A stretch of 64,000 nt of DNA, from contig VZRG01000005.1 in assembly GCA_013397435.1 (NCBI GenBank), positions 519,508 through 583,507 on the forward strand, given 5' to 3'. Below the pieces are notes generated by a model. That model was not told the origin of the DNA and ran no database searches. It worked only from the letters and a program-made list of their open reading frames with translations. The stretch comes from Erythrocercus mccallii (Eukaryota > Chordata > Aves > Passeriformes > Dicruridae). Shown one piece after another: positions 13,001-24,857 of this stretch (positions are counted from its first letter, which is position 1; each line of letters begins with the position of its first letter). The position numbers were made by a program, and so were the translations under genes.

Positions 13001-16000
13001 ACTGCTTTTTCATTCTCTGTTTTAGTTGATTCTTAATCTCAGATCCCATTTTCCACAGGTATTTTGAGATCCCTATTTTATTCTTCTCCATCTCAGACTG
13101 CAATGCTTACTCACCCTGGGGTCCTTTTACAACACCAGTGCCTTGATGTATTGTCTTCACTCCACCTGTAAGCAAGGCAAATCCTTCTATTACTCCTCAA
13201 TCTCCTTTGGTGCCCTCTCTGCCTCTCTTCCTGATCTCAGTGAATGTTGGGCAGCACCCCAACAGCCCAGCAGAGATAGTGCAACACCTCACAGTACTGC
13301 TAGAGTTATGTGCCAGCATGTCCTGCCATGCCTGTCATCCCTGCCTCCTGCTCTGTACAGCTCCTGCTCCTGGGAGGAAGGTGCCCTTCCCTGTCTGTCT
13401 GCAGGGGTCTATGGAAGCTGGGAGGGAAGCAGGTATAGGGACTTGAGGGAGATATATGCTGAAGACGCAGGGAGTGTGCCTTTTCAAGTGTATCTCATGT
13501 GGCCAAAACTGGAAAGTTTTCACAAGAAAGGTAGGAGGTACATGCCTAGCAGAATGAGTCACCCATTTGGGCAAATTTCTGGTCCCTTTTCCCCATGTTC
13601 TAAGGAACCTTGCCTTCCTTCAGGTTCCTTCCAGCCACTATCCAAGGAGAACAAGCTGGATGAGCTTGGCTATTTTTGCCTTCATTTGACACCACCTTAT
13701 TCCAACACAGGTTAAAAAAAATATATCTTTCTTGAAAAACAGGAAAAGGACAAATGGTTTGACTGAAATTTCTCACCATGAACTCAAAGGGAGCATGTGG
13801 TCTGCAGGATGGAAATATTTGGCTGCAGTGCTAGAGATCTGACAAACCAGTGTTTCACTCCAATGAATGTCTGAGACCATGGGAAATGTGAAGACCTTAC
13901 AGTAACAGAACACTCCTGGCCCTTCTGATAAAATATTCAAGGAATTGACTAGCACGAAGAAATATCTATTGCTAAAATACACTTTCCCAATTAAGTGAAA
14001 TTGAGTTATTGTTTGGGTTTTTTCTCCTACAAAGCTCTTCACAGAACAGAAACACCTACCTTTGCTTGGTGGGAAGGTACCAAATGGTCAAAGTGCAAAT
14101 TATCTCCAAGTTGAATTTGTGTCAGTATTTCATCTGAAAAACTATATCAAAAGATTAATGTTTAACTCCTACTCTCTTTCAGTGGTTTCTGCTTGTAATT
14201 CTTACCCTGCTGTATGAGGTGAGAATTCTTTGGCAAAGATTGCTCTTAAGGTTTTAAGCCGATATATGTTTTGCTGCCGTAGGATCCTGAAAAGACAAGC
14301 ATGTTGATGTCAGGGGTGTACAACTTGCAACTGTGAGAAGAAGGGAACCTGTGTACATCTGCACTTAGCAGAAATGTCTTTAAAGCCCTTTATTGAAAAG
14401 AAATCAGTAAGAGGTGAGATTGATTGGATCCTCAGTTTGTGAGACCCAATTCTTCCTCTGTTAATGAACTTAATATTCTCACCTTCTACTTTATCTTAAC
14501 TCTGTCCACAACCCTGCCAAGGCACCTTGGCTGACATGAATTTAGCTGTTTATGGCACACTGTGCTCTCTCTTCCCATCTGTTTCCATCAGGATGGATTT
14601 CCAAGTTAAAAAGAATAGTGCAGTGGTATCTTCCCCCCCATGAATATTTTTGTTCTACATTCAAAGAACTGCAACATAAGTAAGAAAGTGGAGTCTAAAG
14701 CATCTGTGGCTGTGGAATGGGGGCAACAGAAAAAAAAGAAATTAAGAGAATATTTGAGAAAAAGTAAGTGCTTGTGCTGGCAAGACAGGCAGTTAGGCAG
14801 GGACAGAAATAAAGAGGAAACAAAACAGATGAAGGATTAAAGAGTAAAAACTATTTGGGAATAGGATGTTGGGAGCAGTAAATAGTCTAGAACAATAGGG
14901 ATGAACATTTGCTGAATGTGAAGAGAAATCACTATAAAGTTTCCACCATCTCCTAATAAAAATACAGTAGCCTTGAGTCCTTGTGCTTTATTAAAAACTC
15001 CATCTGGAATACATAAAAGAAGGCAGGAAAATTATTCTCAAGCCAGATAACTTTCAGATGAAGGAGAATGTAGAGATTTGATGAGTTTTTTTGAAGGCAA
15101 AAAATATTTGACGAACAAGACTGAAGAAAAGATGCATGAAGAAAGAGAGGACGCAAAAGAAAAAGAAATTGTAGAGGAAAAAGAGGGAAGATTTGAGCTA
15201 TTATTAGCATTTGTCTGTTTCAGGAAATAAATGATCTCTTACCCAAAGAATTTTTCTGGTACAGGAAAGTGTCAGTCCTAACCCTGTTTTTGTTAGATGT
15301 CAGGTATTACCCTCCCTTTTTTTCTGGCAAGTGTACAAGTCCAGGATTAGGAGGTTAAACATTTCTACAGTGTACTCTGTTCAGAATGGGCTTGGTACTG
15401 TTTAGTGGACAATGAGTTATACTGCAGCTAACAAAATACAGGTTTCCTGAACCAAATATATTCAGTTCAATACATTTTCTTTGGTTATGATGGACAGTAA
15501 TCTAGTGTGACATAAGGCTTGATTTTGCACGGCAGGCTGCATTGGTTCTGTGGTAAATGGAAGCTGTCCATTACAAAAAAATGTCATTATTCCTATAAAA
15601 GAGTGAACTGATTTAAAAAATGGAGAATTGGTTCAAGTCTGCAGCTTACCTGCACGTGGAATTTTTTACCACCTCCCAGGTACTGTACTTCTCCATTTGC
15701 TATGCATTCTCTCCCTATCTGGGTGAGACAGAATTTGAGAGTTGGAAATTCCCCCTCTGTTGGGAATTGTTGCACACAGTCTTTTGATTCCATATTTAGT
15801 GGACACTTACAATTCTTCTTGTAATGCTTTCAGGGAAACTTTATATGTTGATAAGAAGGCACTAGCAGTCCTAGTACATGCTTTCCACTTCAGTTCCTGG
15901 TTGTGTTTAGTTGAGAAGGAAAAGAATAGTATTTTGTTACGGCTGAAGATTACAGTTCCTCCCAACCTGTGATTCTTCTTTATTTATAAAATACTTTAGA

Positions 16001-16751
16001 CTGAATAGACTCAGAATTACTGTAGGGCTTACTGGCACAAGCTAAAGTGCAGATTGCTTTTCTCAGTCATGAATTTCAGTTAAAAACAAACAATTGATGA
16101 ACACATTTCCCTAGAGACTGATTTAAATCAGGGTATTTCATTTGGATATTTCCTAAATAATATTTTCCTGCATGTGTAGAGATAAAAAAGAGGTTTTGCT
16201 TAAGATATTTTTGAAAATATGTTAGAGACTTTTTTTTTTTACTTCAATTTTTTCTTTTTCAGGGGAACTAAGTAGGAAAAATATTTATTGCAGTTGGGTC
16301 AAGGCAGAATTTCTATAGAAAAATTAAAATAAAAAAATCAAATTTGAACTAAACTAAAAAAAATTAGGTAATGTTTTGAGATTTCATCCAAACCATAAAA
16401 TTTCCTGTAATTGTAATGAAAAATTATTTTTACAAACACTTTTGAATAAGTTTTGGATAAAATTGCAAGGATAGTGCCATAATTGTACCATGTTTTAGAA
16501 GGGGGTCTATTAGGAGATGAAATAGAAATTATTATCAAAGGCTCCTTCAGGCCTTATTTACAGCCAGTATTAGATAAAGTGTTACTTAGTGGGCAAATAA
16601 GCCTGCCAGATATGAAAGAGACAAAAAAGAAATGTGTCTTGGCATGCTGGGGAGGATATAAGTATGGAGCAAGCAGAATCTATTACATTTGATAGTGATG
16701 GAATGTTGCCTGAAATGACCCTTTATTCTTGCCTATTGTTAACATCTTCTC

Positions 16752-16786
<35 letters not shown>

Positions 16787-17000
16787 AAAAAAAAGCCACA
16801 GCCAGCAAATTCTCTAATAGCAGCCGTCGGGATGGTGAAACAGCAAACTGTTTACATACATTATTACAGATTTCTGCTGTGTTGTTTTGGTGCCCAACCA
16901 AAATTGAGGTTCCCCTGTGGTACTGTAAAAACATAGAGATTATTCTCACCATAAAGAGTTCCAGTTGACACTCATGAGACAGAGACAGACAGGAGGGAGG
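10044..17000. other. Non-coding DNA, upstream of RBMS3
   Basis: No gene recognised. The longest open frame (13143-13715, +, 190 codons) sits in a C/T-rich, CpG-poor stretch, overlaps open frames in other registers and shows no domain, so I treat it as chance. An AT-rich, TAAT-dense stretch lies at about 12500-12620. A 60-codon open frame at 16510-16692 precedes a long A run but matches no protein I know. Confidence 0.65.
16755..16794. repeat. A30-G-A9 homopolymer tract
   Basis: Thirty consecutive A residues, one G and nine more A. CR1 elements of birds do not end in poly(A), so this is either a simple repeat or the tail of an unidentified retrocopy on the + strand. I see no recognisable coding match in the preceding 300 bases and no clear target-site duplication. 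Confidence 0.95.
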
Positions 17001-17090
17001 AGCAGAAGTGGTTTGTCCAAGGTTATGGTGTAGGTCAGCAGCAGCACTCGCAGCAAAACAGGACCCAGAAGCCTGGGTTTGTGCAAATAG
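17001..17090 (-). mobile_element. Probable MIR-like SINE relic
   Basis: AGTGGTTTGTCCAAGGTTAT, TAGGTCAGCAGCAGCACTCG and AGGACCCAGAAGCCTGGGTT follow the order of reverse-complement MIR ('gtgacttgcccaaggtca ... gtcagtggcagagc ... gaacccaggagtcctgg'). Remembered-consensus inference; strongly diverged. Confidence 0.5.
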
Positions 17091-18244
17091 GGGCATTTAC
17101 CAGCATAATCACTCACAGGGAAGAATGCCCATATGAGGCATTACGTGAGCATAACTCTAGCTGTTGAGGATGCTGGTGCAATTACATCAGTAAACTTTCC
17201 CAAGCAGATGAGCCTCTGCTCATGGGCTTTAAGCACAAAATCCCGTTGCAAGAAGACCTTCTGCCAAAGAGTGTTGTTGGAAATCTAGCAAGAGGAAGGA
17301 AAGAAAAAACAAAACAAAACAGTCCTCACTTCAATTAGAGGAAAAGATAATTCCTATCAAGTCGAGAGGCTCAACTCCTGCTGGCCTTTGTTCTCAAGCT
17401 TACCCTCGCTGTAATTTCACAGAGTAACTTGAATAATGCCAGTTTGTTCTGTGATTACCCTCAGCTGGAGCACAAAATTAATATCTCACTAAGTAATTCA
17501 GTACATGATGGGTGAACATTTAGTCAAACATGCCCTAAAAAGCTAGGATTTGCCGTGTTTGCTGGAACTCTTTCAGTGACTATTAATTGCCTGTGTTCGT
17601 ATATGTTTATGAGCCTCAGTAAACAGGCAGCATATTTACGTCTCCCCATTACCTTCAGAAATAAACTTCCTGAAGAGAAAAAACCCTCATGTTCCCTGAT
17701 TACAATCTAATTTTAAGTAAACAAGGGGTGGGGAAAGTGACTAGTAAGCAGGACTTTGGAAGGAGGAAGGTGGGAGGTGAAGAATTTTCTCCCTCTGGAA
17801 CCATACCACATCTAATGCTGGTAGTATTAAGTTAATATGCTGCAAGAGAAAAATGGCTTTGGCTAGCCCTCTTAGTGTTTGGGGATTTGTTTGCCTTTTT
17901 TGTCCTAAGAGTTTAGACTCAAGACCAGATGCAATATTTACTAACTCGTGATGTGGAGTTGCTACAGAAAACGCCACCTTTGAAAGGCATGTCTTCTAAC
18001 CCGTGCACAATCTTGGCGTTTTCTAAAAGCCATAAACTATTGATGTGTGATCCTATGATGTGCTACAGCCAATGTCTCTCCTCCATTTCTTCATATTGCA
18101 CTCGCTGCCACTGCACTTCTTTCTCTCCACATGAATCCCTTCCAGAACTGAAAGTACCAAACTTTTGCCCCATTGGTCTTATTTGCTGTGGGTTTTACCA
18201 TGCAATGAGGATTTGGAGGGCGAGAGGAATCCCCCATATTTTGT

Positions 18245-18378
18245 CATAACTGGGGCATTGCCATTGACTGGTCATGTTACCTTATCCTCTTCCACATTGT
18301 AGGGTGAATTACCTCTTGCAAAGTGTTCAGAGCTGTGTAGGAAACAGACTGTAGACAAAAGACTAAGTATTATTTACT
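18245..18378 (+). mobile_element. Ancient MIR-like SINE relic with 3' end
   Basis: GCCATTGACTGGTCATGTTAC resembles the MIR core 'gccactgactggctgtgtgac'. GAATTACCTCTTGCAAAGTG, TTCAGAGCTGTGTAGG and GACTAAGTATTATTTAC resemble the 3' part ('cttacctcctttgtaaagtgctttgagatctatagatg ... gctaagtattatta'). The internal order is retained. Inferred from memory of amniote consensus sequences. Confidence 0.6.
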
Positions 18379-21300
18379 TTGATTGTATCCATTAACATCT
18401 GCAGAAAGAAGACTGCATAATTTCAGTCTGTCTGTACAACTGACTGCTAGTTTCACTGGCTTGTGCTTGTAAGGGATTATAACAGGTGGAAAACACAAAC
18501 AATTTAGTGAATGTTCATTGTTGTTCACTTTTCATCTAAAATTTTTCACTTTGCTGCTGTCCAAAGATTTCCTTTAGGACTGAGTGTTTAGGTAAAAGTA
18601 GAGTAATGGAAACCCCTGGGCCATAATGTGAAGACAGAAGATGATAAAGTGGAAAATAATGAAATGTGATGATAGATGGCAATTCTTTGCTGTTGTCCAA
18701 AATCTTATCCATTGACTCTTTCAGTTTTACTTTAGGCCATCTGTATCTCCGCCTAATTCTAGACTTTGTGCTGTTGTGATGGTTAAGGCTGGAGAGCACA
18801 CCTGCTGGGTTTTTTCACGCAGGCAGGGAAGGGGTGTGTGTATGAGTGGGTAAAGCCACCTCCAGTGGTGTTTGGTCTCTTATGAAAGGAAAGCACCTGA
18901 AAAGAGTGGCATCTCCCAACTCAGAGAGGTTCTGGCAATCCCAGACACTTAATGCTATTATTGTTAAGCTAAGTGTTTTGAACCTCTGTGTCTTTCTCTG
19001 TGGCTATCACATGCTTTACTGATGGTTGCACAAGGGTATGTCCCTTCTTGGAAACTTGGTTAGGTCTCCTTAGGTAAATCAGCTTGATAAATGATCCATT
19101 AAACAGTAAAATTCTGTGGTTCATCGATATAGTTTTAGAGAGCTGGACTGAAGGAGCAGACAGATCTAAAAATAAAATCAGTGCTCTTCTTGTAATCCAT
19201 TGTAAACAAGCTGTAAAGCATCACTATGGTCTCCTAATAGCTTTAATGAGTAAATAGAACAAAAGTAGAGAGATAGGGTAAAAAATGTAAGCCAAATATA
19301 ATTGTTCATTTTGTTTTGTTTAACCTATACTATTGTTTTAGGTGGTTGTATCTCTATTTCTCTAGTCCTGACTTAGAAATTTTTGACATAATTTTGCCAG
19401 AAGTTAAATCTTCTAGAAGATGTATTGCTGCTTTTCAAGAGCAAGGAGCTAGAAAATGTTTGAATTTAGCTCCCTGACTCTGCTAACTATGGATTTAGAA
19501 GGTTTTAATATGATACGTAATTTTTTTTAATTAAAAAAAGTGTACGTAGAATTGTATTTTATCAAAAAAAGCCCCTGAATTTTCTAGTAGGTGTCTGCTT
19601 TTTTCTTTTAACTCAGTTTTTGTGAATGAAGAAATCTGCATTCTATGACAGGTAAAAATACATCCAAACATATGTAATTTTTCTGTACTTCAGACTGCCA
19701 GGAGAATGAGTCTCTTTTCTTTTTTTTAATCTATTTTTTTTTCCTTTTTTTTCCCCCTTTTCCCCCCTTTTCTGTTGGTTAACTCCAGGCTTCTTATCCA
19801 TAGCTTCGGTTGTTGCTGGATTAATAATATCCTTTGGTGCCTGTCTTTGAATGTACTTGTCTGTCAAGTTTACAGATTATGTGTTCCCATTTATTTCATT
19901 TAATTTCTAAACTTTCCATTGAAGAGATCCTTACTGCTTACCTGGCTCTTGAATCTGCCCTCAGGTCAGTGGCACCAGTGGCAGCAGCGCCTTTGCAGAC
20001 GCACTGGGATCTGGCTCGCTCCCTGGGTTCCCAAGGCTGGGACTGGCTTGATAATGAGCCCTCCCATAGGAAGAAAAAAAAGTTGTGAAGTTTGCTCACT
20101 GTTGCTCACTGGGATCGAACAGCTTGTCTTTTCTTTTGAGGAACATTTATACTTAACACTCGGTAGGCAAACTACTATTTCAGTTTGCAAGTGGATTCAG
20201 TTATTCAAATGCACAGGCCAGAAAATGAAGGGGATTCTATTTAAACAGTGTGCTCCCAAGTCACAGATGATCTTTTTGATGTCTGTATTTTGCAAATGGA
20301 AATTTTCCATTTTCCAGCACTAGCATTTGTTCAGAGGCTGTATGCTATCTAAATCTGCTTTTGTGGCTGTTCATTTGCATTTTTGCTATGCTATATTGCC
20401 TCCTGTCTTCTTTCCTTGGCCCCCCACTCTTTTATACTGAATTCCTATTTTTACTGCCTTCATTCTGTCTTGCATCTCTGAGGGCTCAATCATCCGAGAT
20501 GCTGAGCACTCAGCACAAACAGCAGAGGCTGCTCAGCACCTGGTCAGGATTACAGGTGAAAAAGGAAATCCAAAGAATGCATATTGAAGACTTGCTGACA
20601 GAGAGCAGATGAAAGGTGGAGCTGTTCCCCATGCAGATAACAGTCCCACTTCTCCTGTAGCTTCTCATCTTTTCTCAGTTGGTAGAACTGCTGGAGCTAC
20701 TAGCCAGTGCATCTGATGGGGAAATGTGTGGAAATTTTGGGTTGAAATTTTATGACATGATTTGAAATACTCATAGTAGTTGGATGACATAGTCAAAACA
20801 GCCCTTCCTGGATTTTAAATTATAGACCATGGAAACCCTTGTGTGTTCACGTAGCTTTCTTGGTCAGAATGCAGTTTTCTACTTCCTTTAGTATTTATCT
20901 TTTCTTTCACCCTGTACACATAGGTTCTTTCTTCTCCCAAATCTGGTTACATCCACGTCTACAAGCAAACCGCTTAGCAAGAAAAACTGCATTAATATCC
21001 TGAGGGAAAATTGAGAAGGTGAGGAGAGAAGCACAACAACTTAATTCTGGCAGTTGAAAGAACAATCTGAAAGTTGTCTCGGCTCAAAGTATCACGTACC
21101 GTCAAGTAATCACTATTCACTTCTGCAGATCCCAACCCTCAAATAGTCTATTTCACCCTCAGGGAAAGTCGGGCAGGAGAAGAAAGTGTAAGCAAGAGTA
21201 TCATGCACTACAGTGAGAGGCAGCATAGTTAAAGCTGAGCAAGTGATACAAACCGTGGGGCTGGGAGGAGGGGATTGCAGGCTTCTCCTCCCATTCCTAT

Positions 21301-22249
21301 CTTTTTTCTAGATTCACTTTTCAGAAGAGAAGATGAATGAAAAAGAGGGACCTTCAGAAGAGGGACCACACAGTCCTGGCCAGCTTGGAATGATGATACT
21401 AATGATAGGGACTGAAAATAATAGTTTACCCAACCTGGCTTTTCTTCTGCATCTGTTGGAAACTGGGCAATGGCAGTGCTCCACAGGGTTCATCCAGGTG
21501 TGCAAGAACCTGCCGAATGCCTGCATAGTGCTCTGGGAACAGAGCACTCATTTTGCAGAAGTTTTTTCCTACCACAGAAGGCAAACACCTGTACGAGCAT
21601 GGCACCGTGTTCCCACTCTTTGGCAGAGGGCTGGTACTGAAGTACCAACAATTATGAATGCCTGGTGATGAAAGCACAGTGTATAGGCAGCATTTTGAGC
21701 GTGTGTATGGCTTCCCACACTGACCTTTTGGACTGGCTATGGGGCACCTATGGAATCCATAACAAAACCCTCTGGTTATGAGAACAGCAAACTGCCAGAG
21801 TAAAGCGTGCTATTTCCATGTTCCTGTCATGTGCAAGCACGTGCCCACAAACCAAAACACAGCTGGCAAGTCTAATTTTAGCTCTACCAGCCTTGAGAAG
21901 TGTCCCTTTAAAGAAATTCTTTTTATAATTTTTTTTTTTGAAGCAATTTGGTTGATAATACAGCAGCTGACAATCCCACTGCCATACTATGGATAATTTA
22001 AATAAAAACAAAAAGAAACTGCTGCCCCACATTTTTTCCCAAAAAAATTTATAAATAGGCAAAACCACTATAAAAAGGCCCAGGAATCTGATGACATGTT
22101 AAAGAAATAAGTTATTACAAAAAAGGAGAGACACTAGGATTTGTGTACAAGAGGAAACATTTTGTTATTCACGCACTTTTTTCCTGATGATTTATAACCC
22201 TGTTGTAAGACAGGCTCTTCCTTCGAGTCTTTCGGAGGATAAATATTTG
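18379..22249. other. Non-coding DNA between SINE relic and upstream CpG island
   Basis: No recognisable gene. It contains a pyrimidine tract (19711-19774), scattered short ORFs on both strands without domains, and an AT-rich run from about 21900 to 22200 leading into the CpG island. Confidence 0.6.
19711..19774 (+). repeat. Polypyrimidine tract (C/T)
   Basis: Nearly uninterrupted T and C on the + strand with long T runs followed by C5 and C6 runs. Low-complexity; no function is implied by sequence alone. Confidence 0.9.
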
Positions 22250-22530
22250 GGACCGCGGTGCTGACACAGGTCCTGCACGCCTGGGATCTGCGGCAGGTGT
22301 GGGGCTCTCGGCCGGACTCGGGGGCCACACCTGGCCCTCACCTGGGCCCGGGCGGCGGCGGCAGCTGCTGCGTGCGGGGGAGCCCGGCCGGGGAAACGCA
22401 GCCGCGGGTAACTTTTGTGGCACCGTGGTATTTTCACACGTCTAGGGGAAGGCACCCGCACGTCAGGCCGGCCAAATTTCCTCTTTATCCTCTTCCTCCA
22501 TTTTGTTCCAACTTTAAATAAAACAAGTCT

Positions 22531-22538
22531 TATATAAG
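22531..22538 (+). promoter_or_regulatory. TATA-like element in upstream CpG island
   Basis: TATATAAG followed by CGG, in the AT-rich dip of the upstream CpG island. If used, initiation would fall near 22560-22570, at the start of the next CpG-dense block. An isolated TATA match is weak evidence. Confidence 0.25.
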
Positions 22539-22700
22539 CGGTCTAACAAAGTATGTATTTAATATGTTTGGCCCGGGGTCGCCTCTCCGCGTAGTGCCGG
22601 ATGACGGTACGGAGTAGTTTTCTGAAGGGGGAGGATGACGACGACTACCCTGCTCGGGGGCCAAGCTCCGTGACCTTCCCCCTCCCGTTTGTTAAAAGAA

Positions 22701-22722
22701 ATATATATATATATATATATAT
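22701..22722. repeat. (AT)11 microsatellite
   Basis: Eleven uninterrupted AT units between A-rich and T-rich flanks, inside the upstream CpG island. Confidence 0.98.
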
Positions 22723-22838
22723 CTTTTAATTAAAATAATAAATATAAAACCGCGGTTTGGAGCTGGTCTCCCTCGTCCCCCGCCCCGCGGCGTGAGGATT
22801 TCCCGAGTCCCACGGCCGCTTTCCGGGGCTGCCCGGCC

Positions 22839-22864
22839 GGGCGCGGGCGCGGAGCGGGCGGGGG
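22839..22864 (+). other. G-quadruplex-capable stretch with Sp1-type site
   Basis: G runs at 22839-22841, 22845-22847, 22856-22858 and 22860-22864 are separated by loops of 3, 8 and 1 bases, which fits an intramolecular quadruplex on the + strand. The last two runs form GGGCGGGGG, a GC-box-like sequence. Confidence 0.45.
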
Positions 22865-23034
22865 CGCGGAGGCGGCCGCGCGGCCTGCGCCGACCTCCCG
22901 GGGGAGCGGCGCGCCGAGGTCCCTCCCACCGGCGGCGCGGCGCGGAGGGGGTTTGAATGAAAGACAGGACGAGCCCTGAGCACCATGTCACTCCGTGAGG
23001 GAGGCAGCGGCAACTAGGCTGGGGAAGGCTCTTC

Positions 23035-23152
23035 CCTCCCCCCCTTTTTTTTTATTTTCTTTTTTTTCTTTATTTTTCTTTTTTTTAAATTATTTTCCTT
23101 TTTTTGTTTTTTTTTTTTGTTTTTTTGCTTGAGGGTTTTTGGTTGTTTTTTA
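23035..23152 (+). repeat. T-rich low-complexity tract
   Basis: Long T runs interrupted by single A, C or G, beginning with a C-rich stretch at 23035-23044 and ending in TTGGTTGTTTTTTACC. It abuts the 3' edge of the upstream CpG island and makes a sharp composition boundary. Confidence 0.92.
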
Positions 23153-24660
23153 CCATAAGCAGACCGAGATATTGAAACAGATTGTACAAGGAGGCAACAG
23201 ACTCCAACACTCTTCCAGATATTTGAAACTCAGCTAGATGAGATCCTGTGCAAACTCACCTCAGTGGGTAGCCCTGTTTTGAGCAGGATTTTGGCTGACA
23301 CAACCTTCAGACGTCTTTTCCAATCTGCATGTTTTTACTTCTGTGATTTTATCAGAGATCAGCAGGTGTGACTGTTAAGAGGTTGGTATCTGCTTTGGCA
23401 GTGTTTCCAGTACAGCTTATCTATTAAAGTAGTTCTGAAGAAGAAAGTTAACTTCTCTCAAAAAGGTCAGAAATTTGACCCAAATGACCAGTCATCCCAT
23501 GTGCCTTTCTCCACAATGAAAGCTATAAACTCTCAACATCAGGAATTCTTATTTAGGTGCCTTCTGCAAATTATTGTGCCTAAAGTGTGTGTTTCCAAGA
23601 CTGAAACCTTGCATGTTGTGTAAATTGTTTTCTTACAGTAAGAAACAGAATAGATTTCCCTGGTGAGGAGAGGAAAATCATGGGTCTTTCTGATTTGATT
23701 GAACAGTAAAACATAATTCCTCTTCTAAGGAATGGCAAAAATCCTAGATATGCAGCATCACATGGAATTACATGAGGACATATCATATGATTCCATGTGT
23801 ATTTTCTTTAAATAATCTCCTTTTTTCTCTTGTTTAAGAAAAAGATATTGCCTTCTTTTTAAACTGAGCTCATTCATAATACAATGGCTAAATCAGTACG
23901 TTATGATGGAACATGCAGTAAGTAGCTAAATTTACAGCTTTAAATAAATTCTACAATAGTTTTATTTATTTGTTTTTGAAATTCTATTGAACTCTTTTAT
24001 TACCAAATCAGGATAAAGGTTAAATTATATAAGTAGCATTTCTGACCATATTTCACAGTATATGTTTGGTCTCAGAACAATACTAGGTCTTGTTCTGGTT
24101 CTAATTTATTCTCAAAGTTTGTATCTCTGTGTGTATAATGTTACATAGAACAGATAAAGGAGACTTCTACAGTACACCCTGTGCTTGGGGAGGTATACAT
24201 GTCTATTTTGGGGCAAATTTTATGTTAGCTGAGGTACTGCAGGTGTATAGGAAAAGGTGTTTGCTAAAATGTGATAAAACGACAAGTCCAGTTAAAAAAT
24301 CCTAAATTACCTGGCCACATCCTGTTTGGAATGCATAGCATCCTAAATTTTTCCAAGTTATTGTATTTTCTTTCATTTGAGTGGCTGAATTTGCATCCTC
24401 AAGCTCTGCTCTTTGGTGTTGTGTGTGCACACAAGAAAAAATAGCATGGAAAAAATTAGTAACGTGATACATACTTCTGAGCTTAAACTTATTTAGTCTG
24501 AGGTTTATACTGTAATATTTTGAATATTTGGCAAATTCGTTAGAACTGTATTGATTATTAATCTGTACAGATTTAGGGAAGATTTCTTAAGCCTCTTTGC
24601 AAGCCTGTACTGGTCTCTGACTGGCATTATTTATCAAAGTCCCTCTATTGTTCCTGTCTG
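23153..24660. other. AT-rich DNA between the two CpG islands
   Basis: No gene, exon or repeat is recognised. The sequence is uniformly AT-rich and CpG-poor, with only short ORFs on both strands. It would be an intron if the upstream CpG island starts an RBMS3 transcript, otherwise promoter-proximal intergenic DNA. Confidence 0.6.
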
Positions 24661-24855
24661 CCATAAAGTCATGGAATCTTGTGGCTTGGAAGGAACCTCC
24701 AGCCAACATCATGTTCAAAGCAGGTCTGATTAGATCAGGTTGCTTTGAGACAAGTCCACATAAGTCCAATAACTACAGTGGTGGAAATCCCACCCTTTAA
24801 TATCAATGTTCCAGTAGCATTCCAGCAGGTCGTTTTACACATAAGTAAGAAGAGT
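24661..24855 (-). mobile_element. CR1 LINE 3' fragment, minus orientation
   Basis: ATGGAATCTTGTGGCTTGGA, AGGAACCTCCAGCCAACATC, CAGGTTGCTTTGAGACAAGTCCA and GGTGGAAATCCCACC follow the reverse complement of an avian CR1 3' region ('aatcatggaatggcttggaagggacctccagagatcat ... agcaggttgccca ... ggagactccac'). Its 3' end is on the left, near 24661. CR1 is a non-LTR retrotransposon with short 8-bp-type 3' repeats and no poly(A); copies are usually 5'-truncated, as here. No coding capacity remains. Confidence 0.8.
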
Positions 24856-24857
24856 AA

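Larger units (their letters stand above)
22250..23010. promoter_or_regulatory. Upstream CpG island, candidate alternative or divergent promoter
   Basis: GC and CpG content rise abruptly at about 22250 out of AT-rich DNA. They stay high to about 22460, dip at 22480-22565, and are very dense at 22570-22680 and 22765-22950. This lies about 2.5 kb upstream of the RBMS3 initiator codon and is separated from its CpG island by AT-rich DNA and two CR1 fragments. Within it are a TATA-like element (22531-22538), a CCATTTTG motif at about 22498-22505 resembling a YY1 site, GGGCGGGGG (Sp1-type) at 22856-22864 and an (AT)11 run. Open frames here (e.g. minus strand 22692-23013) are Arg/Pro/Ala-rich, as expected of random GC-rich DNA. 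It could be a second promoter of RBMS3, the start of a divergent non-coding RNA, or a developmental CpG island; strand is unknown. Confidence 0.6.

Noticed and set aside
13143..13715. Longest open frame in the window, 190 codons, + strand
   Set aside because: No recognisable domain; Ser/Pro/Cys-rich as expected from C/T-rich DNA; overlapped by open frames in two other registers; no promoter or splice context.
22192..23013. Arg/Pro/Ala-rich open frames in the upstream CpG island
   Set aside because: Typical artefact of CpG-dense sequence; no family resemblance.
22985..23017. Ten-codon ORF with good Kozak context and an internal GTGAGG donor-like site at the edge of the upstream CpG island
   Set aside because: Too short and without transcript evidence; such matches are frequent by chance.
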